Source of the DNA: Deltaproteobacteria bacterium
GTDB lineage: Bacteria > Desulfobacterota > RBG-13-43-22
NCBI GenBank assembly: GCA_016208255.1
Contig: JACQYK010000065.1
Location: forward strand, 1 to 64,000
Length of the DNA: 64,000 bases
Direction: 5' to 3'
Of the stretch, positions 17,192-25,843 are shown piece after piece. The position numbers and the translations under genes were made by a program. The notes beneath the pieces are model-generated. The model had not been told where the DNA came from and ran no database searches. It saw only the letters and a list, made by a program, of their open reading frames with translations. The first letter of the stretch is position 1, and every line of letters starts with the position of its first letter.

Positions 17192-20100
17192 TTATGAATT
17201 TTGGATTTTCATATAGATGGATTTGGTTAGTGCATCCGGTTCGGCATCGAGCCCCTGGCGGAGGGCCTTTTGGTAGGATTGGTAGATATGGATCGCCTCT
17301 TCGTGTTTACCCATACCGGCAAAGAGGGCCATTAGACGTCGATTGGCCTTTTCCAAGCAGGGATCTAATTCGACTGCTTTTTGGTAGAACGAGACCGCTT
17401 TGCGTGGGGCACCACGGTCTTCATGAATCCGGGCAGTTTTAAATAGAAGGCCAAGGTATTTTTGCCTCAGCTCCTCCCTTCTGGACCCGGCCCATTCGGC
17501 ATATACATCATCGGGTAGGAAATCACCCCGATAGAGTTCAACTGCTTTTTGGTAGAAAGAGAGGGCCTCCTCTATCTGCTTTTTTTCCCTTTTTTCTCCT
17601 TCTTTAAGCAGGGCCAGAAACTGGTTCACATCGACTTCACAAATCTCTTTATCCAAAGACACAAGGTTATCCTTCATTTGAACGTAGGAACAGGCATATC
17701 TTTTATCCATGTCTGGCTCAAAGACATTGCGGAGCCGATGGAGAGCCATCTTAAAGTTCTTCTCCCCCTTGGCCGGTTGTCCTTCCGGCCAAAGACATTC
17801 CATAAGAACCTCCTTCCGGACCCCTTCTGCCCCTTGGGTTACGATAGCTTTGAGTAGGTTTTGGGTCTGGCTGCCGTGCCACTCCTCCTCTTTCAGGGGA
17901 GAGCCGGAGCGAAGGACCCTGAATCCCCCCAGGGTCTCGATCCTGAGACGGGGAAGGTCCGAACGATACAAGGCCAGCCTGATTGTTGATGCCTTTGATC
18001 GAATAGTTGGAACGGGATGTTTCGACAGTCTTTTTAGTTCAGCCTCAGCCTGAGGGAGTCGGCGGGTTGAAAGGATTTTTAGGGCGGAATCGCTGTCTTC
18101 CCGATCACCCAGTTCGATGGCCAATGCACATGTTTTCGCTACAATCCTTGGGCTTATATACGGGAAGTAAGTGGCTCCCTTTCCCTTAGCCATCTTGAGT
18201 CCGGAATGGAGGTGTTGGGCTGTTTTGCTTCGGTCTTTTTTTTGCCAGTAGGCAAGGGCCAGGGCAAAGTTGGCTTCAATAGCAGTGTTACCTGAAAAAC
18301 TTGAAAAAAATTCAAGGGCCTCTTGCAGGTCCTTTAGCGTCGTTTCATCCTGTTCGAGCAGACTCTCCAGGGACCCTCTCACAACCTTTATACAATTAAG
18401 GTACCATGGTGAAAAACACCCTTCTGCGGAAAAAATTTTCTGGGCTTGCCTTAGGTATTCTTCCGCTCTTTTATAATCCCCTTCGATATTACAGTTTCTC
18501 CCCAGATTCACCAGGACATTCCCTGCCACAAAGGAATTCCCCTGGGCAACAGCCATTTGGAGTAGGTGTAGCCCGAGTTCCTCGGCCTCACGGTGCTGTC
18601 CCAGATTCATTTTCTGAAGGACGTGTTCCTTTAAGTTATGATTATATAAATAGCCGAGGCCGAGCCTTTCGCACTCTTTTTTGACAAATTTCAAAGCTGC
18701 TTCCGCCTGTCCCAGGTCCCCCTTGTGAAGAAAAAGAATACTTCGAAAAATCTGATAAACAATTTCCTGTTCAGGATAGGGATACTTTCTTTTCAATTTC
18801 TCAATTTCCCATAATTTTTCATCGGCCAGGGCAATTTCTCCCGACACCACCAGGGTCTGAAAACCACGGAGCAAGGCTTGGATTCCAATTACAGGATCCT
18901 TAGCTTCTTTGGCTATGAGAAAGGCGGTCTGGCTGGCCTGGTAAGCTTTCCGAAGGTTTCCCGTCCTGAAAGTGTGTCCACCACTGATAGCCGACCAGAG
19001 CTGGGTTCTTTCACGGTGATAGAGGTCAGGACTTGTGGTCTTAAGGAGATCTTCCCCTTTGGTGAGTAACAGGGACATTGGCACTAGGTCCTGTCCTCTT
19101 ATCAGGGTATCCCCAATGAGGGCAGCCAGGGAGGCCAGGCAGCCCCTCACATCTCCTCCTTTTTCGAAAAGGGTGAAGGCCTGTTGAAGGACGGGAAGAT
19201 TTTCTGCCGGAGTAGAATATCTACGGGTCATGGCAAGGTAATATTGAAGCCATGGATTTTCCCGAACTATTTCTTCCGGAAGGGCCTGAAGCCATTCCCG
19301 CAGATCAGACCGCCTCATGGACCATATCAGATCCGTCCCGACTTTTTTGATGGCTAAAACAGCCGATTCATAAGCCCCGGCCTGGAGAAAATACCGAATG
19401 GCCTCTTCCAAACGGCCCTTTTGCTGAAAAAGAAGGCCCGCTTTTTGATAAATTGCCTTCCGGGTTTCGGAGGAAAGCTTGGTATTTAATTTCAGCAGGA
19501 GAAAGTCTCTGAACAGTTGGTGGTATCTATATACCCAGCCTTTGCCCTCTTCATAATTCGACTGAACAAAGAGATTCTTTCGGGCCGCTTCCCGGAGGAC
19601 CTCTTCCATATCTTTCGTCTCCAGGAGATCTCCTATGAACTGGGTTTCCATCTTGTCCAGGACCGATGATTTGATCAGGAACTCTTGGGTTTCAGGCGGT
19701 TGGGAGGAGAGAATGACCTCTTCGAAGAACCGGAAGGTCTCCAACCGAAAGCGGTCCGGCATCTTTTCGGAAATGTATTTTTCTCTTTCACCTTCGGGCA
19801 GCCTATTCAAGGCTTCGGAAAACAATAGAAGCCCCCCCACCCACCCTTCCGTAGATGAATGAATCCTGGCCACCTGTGAGGGATTCAAACTCACCTTTCG
19901 AGCCTCCCGGAAAAAGGCCCTGGTTTCCTCCAGGTTGAAGGCCAGATCCTCATTGGTCAGGACTTGGGCCTGTTGTTTTATCTTGAGCTCCTGCAAACCG
20001 AAGGGCGGTTCTTCCCTGGAGAGCATGATGAGACGAAGGTAAGGCTGGGACTCGTTGGCTAGAGTTTGAAGAAAGAGCAAAGAAGGGGCCTCCCTGGTCA

Positions 20101-20515
20101 ATCGATCCAGGCCGTCCAGGACCAACAGAACCGAATCGTTAATCTGCTCAAACATGACCTGGACCCACTCCCGGTAGAGGCGGGTTGGTTCACGGGGACC
20201 CCGGCTGGAGGAGGGATAAGACCGAAGGAAAGAAAGATCCCGCTCAGGGAAAGTATGCTCAAAAGCATTTATTATCCAGTAGAAGAGATTGACCGGGTCC
20301 GAATCGCCCTGATCCAGGTTCAGCCAGGCAACTGGGACCTCCTGTTTTCCGGCATAGGTGGCTGCCAGGGTGGACTTGCCCTGGGCGGCCTGACCCAGGA
20401 TGAAAAGCAGCCGCTTGTCCTGATTTTTGCTAATTTGCTCGATGAGACGGGGCCGATGCAGGACTCCCGGCACCCTCAGAGGGGTAACCTTGGTATGGTT
20501 GGTGATGGTTGGCAT
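17192..20515 (-). CDS. STAND ATPase / SARP-type transcriptional regulator
   Basis: 1107 aa, the only intact copy of a local family. Order: N-terminal STAND/MalT-like NTPase with Walker A GQAAQGKSTLA (about residues 39-49) and Walker B LVLDGLDRL; a long TPR-like helical sensor region (about 330-830); then a winged-helix Trans_reg_C domain (LRIETLGGFRVLRSGSPL) and a C-terminal BTAD helical domain (EVDVNQFLALLKEGEKREK to the end). Such proteins are signal-responsive activators. The ligand and target genes are unknown; the gene at 16631 and the upstream region are candidates. Confidence 0.88.
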   Translation of the reverse strand: MPTITNHTKVTPLRVPGVLHRPRLIEQISKNQDKRLLFILGQAAQGKSTLAATYAGKQEVPVAWLNLDQGDSDPVNLFYWIINAFEHTFPERDLSFLRSYPSSSRGPREPTRLYREWVQVMFEQINDSVLLVLDGLDRLTREAPSLLFLQTLANESQPYLRLIMLSREEPPFGLQELKIKQQAQVLTNEDLAFNLEETRAFFREARKVSLNPSQVARIHSSTEGWVGGLLLFSEALNRLPEGEREKYISEKMPDRFRLETFRFFEEVILSSQPPETQEFLIKSSVLDKMETQFIGDLLETKDMEEVLREAARKNLFVQSNYEEGKGWVYRYHQLFRDFLLLKLNTKLSSETRKAIYQKAGLLFQQKGRLEEAIRYFLQAGAYESAVLAIKKVGTDLIWSMRRSDLREWLQALPEEIVRENPWLQYYLAMTRRYSTPAENLPVLQQAFTLFEKGGDVRGCLASLAALIGDTLIRGQDLVPMSLLLTKGEDLLKTTSPDLYHRERTQLWSAISGGHTFRTGNLRKAYQASQTAFLIAKEAKDPVIGIQALLRGFQTLVVSGEIALADEKLWEIEKLKRKYPYPEQEIVYQIFRSILFLHKGDLGQAEAALKFVKKECERLGLGYLYNHNLKEHVLQKMNLGQHREAEELGLHLLQMAVAQGNSFVAGNVLVNLGRNCNIEGDYKRAEEYLRQAQKIFSAEGCFSPWYLNCIKVVRGSLESLLEQDETTLKDLQEALEFFSSFSGNTAIEANFALALAYWQKKDRSKTAQHLHSGLKMAKGKGATYFPYISPRIVAKTCALAIELGDREDSDSALKILSTRRLPQAEAELKRLSKHPVPTIRSKASTIRLALYRSDLPRLRIETLGGFRVLRSGSPLKEEEWHGSQTQNLLKAIVTQGAEGVRKEVLMECLWPEGQPAKGEKNFKMALHRLRNVFEPDMDKRYACSYVQMKDNLVSLDKEICEVDVNQFLALLKEGEKREKKQIEEALSFYQKAVELYRGDFLPDDVYAEWAGSRREELRQKYLGLLFKTARIHEDRGAPRKAVSFYQKAVELDPCLEKANRRLMALFAGMGKHEEAIHIYQSYQKALRQGLDAEPDALTKSIYMKIQNS

Positions 20516-20768
20516 TTCCTTTTGATCCCATTGATCGAGAAATCCGAATCCTGAAAAGAAATGGGGTTTAATGATCTTCCATCAATACTCCTAATTTATG
20601 TTTGCTGAAGGGCAATTGATTTATTATGTCTATCTATAAATAATTATTGAGTTTTCTTGAAAAGTCAAGGAAGAATATATTTTCTGGATTTGTGAATGAT
20701 TAATGAAGTTAACAATTATAATAATAATTTTGCATTTTTTCTGGTAACATAATATAATTATTAAAAGT

Positions 20769-21047
20769 TTGCCATCGGCACTTATTGAACATGTGATGAC
20801 ATCGCGAATCGACAACGAACGAAAGTTCCCAAACTGGGAAGATCTTCCCAATGAAGGACGCAAATATTGGTTTGACGTAGAGGGGCGTTTAGGTTGGCGA
20901 GCGCGTTATGTCAAGATAGTTGATTCAGAAGAAAAAACTCTCTTGTTTTATCAAGAAATCTACGATGAAAATGGGAAGCTGGTTGAAATGCACGAAAAGT
21001 TTCCCCTGGATAAAGGGCATCAGAAAATAAAGGAGACTGAACCATGA
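20769..21047 (+). CDS. small conserved protein, first gene of a two-gene module
   Basis: The track begins at a TTG. An ATG ten codons in (MTSRIDNERKFPNWEDLPNE) is an equally good start; neither has a clear ribosome site. The body (YWFDVEGRLGWRARYVKIVD, then LLFYQEIYDENGKLVEMHEK) is a compact beta-rich domain that I do not recognise. Its stop overlaps the next start as ATGA. The layout is like a toxin-antitoxin or similar two-gene module, but no toxin motif is seen. Confidence 0.6.
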   Translation: MPSALIEHVMTSRIDNERKFPNWEDLPNEGRKYWFDVEGRLGWRARYVKIVDSEEKTLLFYQEIYDENGKLVEMHEKFPLDKGHQKIKETEP

Positions 21048-21295
21048 TTGTTCGTCAAGATGTGCGTGATCAATTGGTAGCCTATCTCAACCATAAAACT
21101 ACCCTGGCGCAATTAGTGGATTGGGCAGAGAAGGTAATGAATGAAGAAACCCTTGATCCCCAGGATGCCCCTTCTTTACGTAATCTGATTGCGCGCCTTG
21201 GTGTCGCCGATGTAAAAAATTTTGGCTTGCTATGGGAAGATTGCTATGAGTTTCTATCTAGTCTTGGGTACCGAGTTGAGGTGAGGGCCGCGTAG
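21044..21295 (+). CDS. small conserved protein, second gene of a two-gene module
   Basis: 83 aa, mostly helical: MIVRQDVRDQLVAYLNHKTT, then LAQLVDWAEKVMNEETLDPQ and a C-terminal LLWEDCYEFLSSLGYRVEV. It overlaps the preceding gene by four bases, so the two are translationally coupled. I do not recognise a function. Confidence 0.6.
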   Translation: MIVRQDVRDQLVAYLNHKTTLAQLVDWAEKVMNEETLDPQDAPSLRNLIARLGVADVKNFGLLWEDCYEFLSSLGYRVEVRAA

Positions 21296-21408
21296 ATAAA
21301 GACTTTTTAAAAGCTGATCATATAGGAATTTTCAGGCTTCGGGGTACCCCTTAGCAAATTATGAGAGCTTGTGCGAAAATAAGGTTTGGCAGGGTTTCCC
21401 CTTAAACT

Positions 21409-22032
21409 TCAAACCTTAAACCTTGGACCTAAAATTTTACTGTATTGCTCCACAATCTCCCCTCTCCTGAAACAATCCAACGAGTGATCGTTTACCAGCC
21501 CCGTAGCCTGCATATGCGCGTAACATATGGTGGGCCCTACAAATTTAAAACCTCTTCGCTTCAAATCTTTGCTCAAGGCATCCGACTCTTGGCTGGTGGC
21601 CGCGTAATCCGATAATTTTCGAATCTTATTGATTTTTGGTTTGCCTCCGACAAAACTCCAGATATATTTTGAGAAACTTCCATAGGCGGCCTGAACCTCA
21701 AGAAATTTTCGGGCGTTGTTTACCGTGGCTTCGATTTTCAGCCTGTTTCTGATGATCCCGGGGTCGATCAACAATTTTTCAATCCTCTTCTGATTGAATC
21801 GGGCCACCTTTTCCGGCTCGAAATTTTTAAAAGCCCGGCGGTAATGCTCTCGCCTTTTCAGAATCGTGTACCAGCTCAAGCCGGCCTGGGCGGATTCCAA
21901 AGATAAAAATTCAAAGATCAACCGGTCGTCATAAACCGGAACACCCCATTCCTGATCATGATATTCCACATATTCGACTTTACTCAAATCGACCCAGGGA
22001 CATCGTCTGATATTCTTTTCCCTATTAACCAT
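21409..22032 (-). CDS. tag: DNA-3-methyladenine glycosylase I
   Basis: 207 aa, a full-length Tag. The zinc-binding residues are present: Cys in RRCPWVD, His in EYHDQEWGVP and the C-terminal LVNDHSLDCF. The substrate-pocket segments FEFLSLESAQAGLSWYTIL and FKFVGPTICYAHMQATG are typical. The enzyme removes 3-methyladenine from alkylated DNA. It starts 2 bp after the stop of the upstream protease gene, so the two are probably co-transcribed. The C-terminal codons (RFKV) are built from a heptamer repeat (AGGTTTA-like). Confidence 0.93.
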   Translation of the reverse strand: MVNREKNIRRCPWVDLSKVEYVEYHDQEWGVPVYDDRLIFEFLSLESAQAGLSWYTILKRREHYRRAFKNFEPEKVARFNQKRIEKLLIDPGIIRNRLKIEATVNNARKFLEVQAAYGSFSKYIWSFVGGKPKINKIRKLSDYAATSQESDALSKDLKRRGFKFVGPTICYAHMQATGLVNDHSLDCFRRGEIVEQYSKILGPRFKV

Positions 22033-22034
22033 TG

Positions 22035-22787
22035 TTAAACCACCAGCCGGACAATATCACGACAGGTAACCAGGACGGAAAGAATTAAAAATAAGGCCAA
22101 CCCTATTAGATTAATGGCCTGGTGCGTTCTGATCCCAAGCGGCTTTCTTCTTACGGTTTCAATAAAAAGCATAAACAGCTGGCCGCCATCCAGACCCGGA
22201 AGGGGAAAGAGGTTCATAATACCCAGGCTCATGCTCAAAATCCCGGTAAAGAAAAGCAGATTCAAAAGACCTTTACTCGCCGCCTTCCCGGCCATCAGCG
22301 CTATACCCACCGGCCCTGAGAGGCCCTCCATCCCGCCAGACCCCGAGAGGAGGTTCAAGAAAAAAGCAACAGTACCCGACAGTATCTCCCAAAGGGTTTT
22401 TACACTGGCCGATAAGGCATCCAGGAAAGGGAGGTCTTGGCCGAAGACAAACACTGGAATAAAAACCAGGAAGGCAAAAACCACATTAAATAAAGACCCG
22501 GCCGAGATTATTAAGGCCCGGTTAACAGGTGACGCGGCAAACAGATCTTTCGCCTCATCCTCCTCATCTTTGTTAAATCTTACAAAACCCCCAAGGGGAA
22601 GCAACCTTAAAGTGAAAGCGGTCTCCTGGTGCCGAAAAAGCGTGCAGAGCCGCGGGCTGAAAGGAAAACCGATAGAGAACTCATAAACTTTAACCCCGGA
22701 TCTCCTGGCGAGGATAAAGTGGCCCAATTCATGAACCAGGACAACAGCGGTAAAAACAGAGATAAAGGCTACAAAAGAATTTATCAT
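22035..22787 (-). CDS. M50 family membrane metalloprotease without PDZ domain
   Basis: 250 aa, a site-2-protease-like membrane enzyme. HELGH at about residue 20 in the first membrane segment binds zinc, and NLFPLPGLDGGQL near residue 195 supplies the third ligand. About four hydrophobic segments are visible. RseP has two PDZ domains (about 450 aa), but none are present here, so it is a minimal form. Substrates may be membrane-anchored regulators. It is followed directly by tag. Confidence 0.85.
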   Translation of the reverse strand: MINSFVAFISVFTAVVLVHELGHFILARRSGVKVYEFSIGFPFSPRLCTLFRHQETAFTLRLLPLGGFVRFNKDEEDEAKDLFAASPVNRALIISAGSLFNVVFAFLVFIPVFVFGQDLPFLDALSASVKTLWEILSGTVAFFLNLLSGSGGMEGLSGPVGIALMAGKAASKGLLNLLFFTGILSMSLGIMNLFPLPGLDGGQLFMLFIETVRRKPLGIRTHQAINLIGLALFLILSVLVTCRDIVRLVV

Positions 22788-23041
22788 GTTTCTCCTTACT
22801 TTTAGGCGTTCATTCCAATTTGTCTTTTAAAAATTTTCCAATATCCTTAAATATCTCATTTTGAGATTTTTATTTTCTATCCCTTATTTCCTCATCAGGT
22901 TATGGGAAATCAGTTTCAAAATTCCAATCGTATTAAGCATATCTCATAACTTTTAGGATCTTGAAGAATGGCCTGTGGCTCAGGTATCCTTATAATATCG
23001 AAATAGGACAGGTGGCAAGTTGAAATTTGAATCTGACTCAT

Positions 23042-23686
23042 CTAAGATTTAACGGTCCTTATGATTTTGTTTCCAAATTTATCTTCAACGATATATTGCC
23101 CATCGGTATTGATGTTGCCAAAGTTGTTTTTCAGGTAATTTAAATACCCAAATTCTCCGAATCGGCCACCACTCATGCTTTTTATTGAAATCATTAATCG
23201 TAAAAATAACTGGCCGATTTTTTCATGGTTTGCATTGCGTTCCCATTTTTTTTTATTATCGAAATAAAGTTTTTCTAATTCCTGAAAAAAATTATCGGAA
23301 TGTCTTTCATCGGGAATTTGATTGTTAAAATGAAGCTGGTACATTTGTTTATAGGCTTCATATACGGTCTGATCGGTCAGGTTGATATTTCCCGATACAT
23401 ACTTTTTCCTAACGAAAATTTCAATTTCTCCGGCAACTAAGGCAACTCCGATATCATGAAAAATATCATCATGTTGTCCATGGGGAATATTTCCCATTAA
23501 GGAAGAAAATTCCTTTTCCTCTTCACGCTTTTTTTGAAAGGCAACCCCTTCAAGGTATCTACAATCGTCATTGCAGTCGATTTTTTTCAGCCTGTTCTCA
23601 GCGCAGCAAACCGGGCAAAGAAGGTTTTCCAAGGGGGAACAATATCTCTTCCCTTTTGTCGTTTTGCAGAACCAACATTTTGCCAT
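23042..23686 (-). CDS. Cys-rich conserved hypothetical protein
   Basis: 214 aa. The N-terminal 46 residues carry eight cysteines in a likely zinc-binding pattern (MAKCWFCKT, RYCS, LLCPVCC, KIDCNDDCRYLEG). This resembles uncharacterised modules with the form RYCxxxxxxICxxCC...IDCxxDCxYL. The rest is mainly helical with no recognised domain. It is a single gene. The function is unknown. Confidence 0.65.
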   Translation of the reverse strand: MAKCWFCKTTKGKRYCSPLENLLCPVCCAENRLKKIDCNDDCRYLEGVAFQKKREEEKEFSSLMGNIPHGQHDDIFHDIGVALVAGEIEIFVRKKYVSGNINLTDQTVYEAYKQMYQLHFNNQIPDERHSDNFFQELEKLYFDNKKKWERNANHEKIGQLFLRLMISIKSMSGGRFGEFGYLNYLKNNFGNINTDGQYIVEDKFGNKIIRTVKS

Positions 23687-23961
23687 GGTAAAATTCTCCT
23701 AAAGTCACCTTTGTTAAACTTGCTTATTTGCTCCTCCTCACTCCGGAGATACTCTATCCGAGGCACCCTGCTATTTTATTTTTTTCCGGGTCAATAAATT
23801 AATAAGCTGTCCCCGGAATTCCAGAGGTCAATTCTTTCATCTTGATATTTCTTATATATCCATATTTCGACTTTCAAACCACCAATCTGACTATATTATG
23901 ATAGGTGACCTGAACTGAGAAAACCAAGTTATTTTTATGTCCAATTTGGTGAATGAGCAGG

Positions 23962-24309
23962 TTAAGCGCCTTCGCTATTAGATAAATATTTCTCTAAGGC
24001 ATCGGTAATAATTGAATTCATATTCATCCCTTTAGATTTTGCATATAACATGGCTCTTCGATGCAAATCAGGACCTGTTCGAACATTAAAACTTCCTTTA
24101 AATGATATTTCCGGCTCTTTACTCTCCTCTTTACATAATTCCAGATAATCATCAACTGCCTCTTTAAATGCTGTACGCAGGCTTTTTATGTCTGTTCCCT
24201 CATAACTAACAAGGCTTCGGATAAATTCAATCTTTCCATGAAATACCTGGTCTTCATCGCTATAATGAACCGATCCATAGTATCCCTTGTAGACCATCAT
24301 ATCTCTCAT
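23962..24309 (-). CDS. hicB: HicB family antitoxin
   Basis: 115 aa. The N-terminal part (YKGYYGSVHYSDEDQVFHGK) is the degenerate RNase-H-like HicB fold. The C-terminal part (FNVRTGPDLHRRAMLYAKSK, then MNSIITDALEKYL) is a ribbon-helix-helix DNA-binding segment. It overlaps the upstream hicA by four bases. It neutralises HicA and probably represses the operon. Confidence 0.9.
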   Translation of the reverse strand: MRDMMVYKGYYGSVHYSDEDQVFHGKIEFIRSLVSYEGTDIKSLRTAFKEAVDDYLELCKEESKEPEISFKGSFNVRTGPDLHRRAMLYAKSKGMNMNSIITDALEKYLSNSEGA

Positions 24310-24560
24310 ATCATTCCCTCTTTTTTAAAATATTCTAAGATATCATTAATCACATATTCTTTAATAATATTGTCGGGGTGAGGTTTGTGCAGTGTTATAG
24401 TCGGGGCTACAGGGTGCACAAATCTCATCCTTGATCCTCCGGTTTTCCCGGTTTTTCTCTGGGTGTTTCCCAAAATTTTTAGCAAGCTTGTCAGCTCATC
24501 CCATGTAAAATCCTTTGGCCTTCGCTGCAACCTTTCCAACAATTTTTCTTTTCGACTCAT
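24306..24560 (-). CDS. hicA: HicA-like toxin
   Basis: 84 aa, first gene of the pair. The double-stranded-RNA-binding-like HicA fold is suggested by KEKLLERLQRRPKDFTWDEL, GGSRMRFVHP and TITLHKPHPDNIIKEYVIND. The usual catalytic GGSHxxF histidine is replaced by arginine, but a second histidine-rich strand (LHKPHP) is present, as in a known HicA subgroup. The toxin acts on translated mRNA. Confidence 0.85.
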   Translation of the reverse strand: MSRKEKLLERLQRRPKDFTWDELTSLLKILGNTQRKTGKTGGSRMRFVHPVAPTITLHKPHPDNIIKEYVINDILEYFKKEGMI

Positions 24561-24880
24561 TTGTCCCCTTTATTAACAGTATAACTAATCACTACCGGTA
24601 TTGCAACTAAATATAGTTACAAAAATGAGAATCTGGAGTGGGGATTTTTTTAAATAAAATGCTTAACGCAATGGCAGCCAGATGCCTGCCTCAAGAATGA
24701 TTTAAATTCGGAGGATAGCACACTAAAATTCGAGGGATATAATACCCAATAAAATTCTACCGCGACCCCCATGAACGGTAGAACCTATTTCATCGGGGTC
24801 GGCCAAGGGCAAGATGTCTCGGTAATCCTTGGAATCCAGTCAGCCTTAGGCTTCCGGGCTGTTTAAAGGTTAAGGTATGG
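24561..24880. other. intergenic region, nothing recognised
   Basis: About 320 bp that should include the hicAB promoter near 24580-24620 (AT-rich). No coding signal or repeat was recognised. Confidence 0.5.
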
Positions 24881-25279
24881 TTATTTCTTGCCGAAAATCC
24901 TGCCCACAATCAGACCGGCGATGGTGAATTCCACTACCGACCCCAAAAACCAGGTCAAGGCCATATGATAGGGGATGGGCATGTAGGAATAGGATCCGTA
25001 GCCCATGGAGAGGCCCGCCCCGAGGCCGTAAATCAATCCAAAGAAGAAACCGGTTTTGACCCCCCGGTTGCCGACCAACAGGGCATAGAGGCAGACAAAG
25101 GCGATGGACACCAGAAAGACCACCACATACATGAGGCCCATTTTCATCTCGGCCATGGGCCGCCAGAGGTTGGGGGTCGCCTGATAACTGGCCCCCAGGA
25201 TCAGCTGGTGGATCACATAATCCAGGATACTCCAAACCACAAAGACAATGATCACGGAATAGATAATCTTCTTGCCCAT
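24881..25279 (-). CDS. small integral membrane protein
   Basis: 132 aa with four hydrophobic segments: about residues 5-27 (IIYSVIIVFVVWSILDYVIH), 48-70 (GLMYVVVFLVSIAFVCLYAL), 75-95 and 105-128. The C-terminus is basic (GRIFGKK). I do not recognise a characterised family. It has its own ribosome site (AAGGAGG) and stands alone. Confidence 0.7.
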   Translation of the reverse strand: MGKKIIYSVIIVFVVWSILDYVIHQLILGASYQATPNLWRPMAEMKMGLMYVVVFLVSIAFVCLYALLVGNRGVKTGFFFGLIYGLGAGLSMGYGSYSYMPIPYHMALTWFLGSVVEFTIAGLIVGRIFGKK

Positions 25280-25843
25280 AATCCCTCCTTGGTATTGTTT
25301 AATGGTTTACTCCTGATATCTCATTTATCATTTATTGCCTCTCCCCGGCCAAGGGTCCGATAATTGGGGGTATCGGGCCATCTCGGCGCCTTTGGAGGCG
25401 GTAGTATCGATACCGGCCAGGCGGCAGACGAAGACTCTCACGTGTCACCCATGTTGCCGGAGAACTCTGATCCGTCGGAGTAGGAGGAAAGTTTATCGTT
25501 CATAGTCCCCCCGGTTGGATAAAGAATTTTATTGCTTGAGTATAACACAAGGGAAAGACAGGATCAAATCCGATCTTTAACGAGAAATGCAGAAGGGTTG
25601 CCGACGAAAAGGTGGGGGGGAGATTGACGGGTTACACGCATGGCCTGAGCCAGTTACCCCCCCCGGTAGCGATCTCGGATTTCTTTTAGCTGGGCCCTGA
25701 TGGACTCAAATCCCTCCTTCTCAGAGAGCAGCTTTTCCCTATGCCGGCGGTTTCCTTCTCGGGTGCTGAGAAGTGAATACCAGTCCGCTTTCCTCCAATC
25801 TGGCCGACGACTTGCAGATGACGCATTCAAGCCCTTCGGCTCC
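25280..25843. other. intergenic region with possible eroded small ORFs
   Basis: About 560 bp between the membrane protein and the MDR oxidoreductase. On the minus strand there are short readings with protein-like character, for example LECVICKSSARLEESGLVFT and, in another frame, REKLLSEKEGFESIRAQLKE, right after the oxidoreductase stop. They are in different frames and have no clear start. They may be remains of a small zinc-ribbon protein. Confidence 0.35.

Noticed and set aside
25669-25840. Short readings after the MDR oxidoreductase resembling a zinc-ribbon and a charged helix
   Set aside because: They are in different frames without a start codon. Too weak to call a gene, so mentioned only in the intergenic entry.
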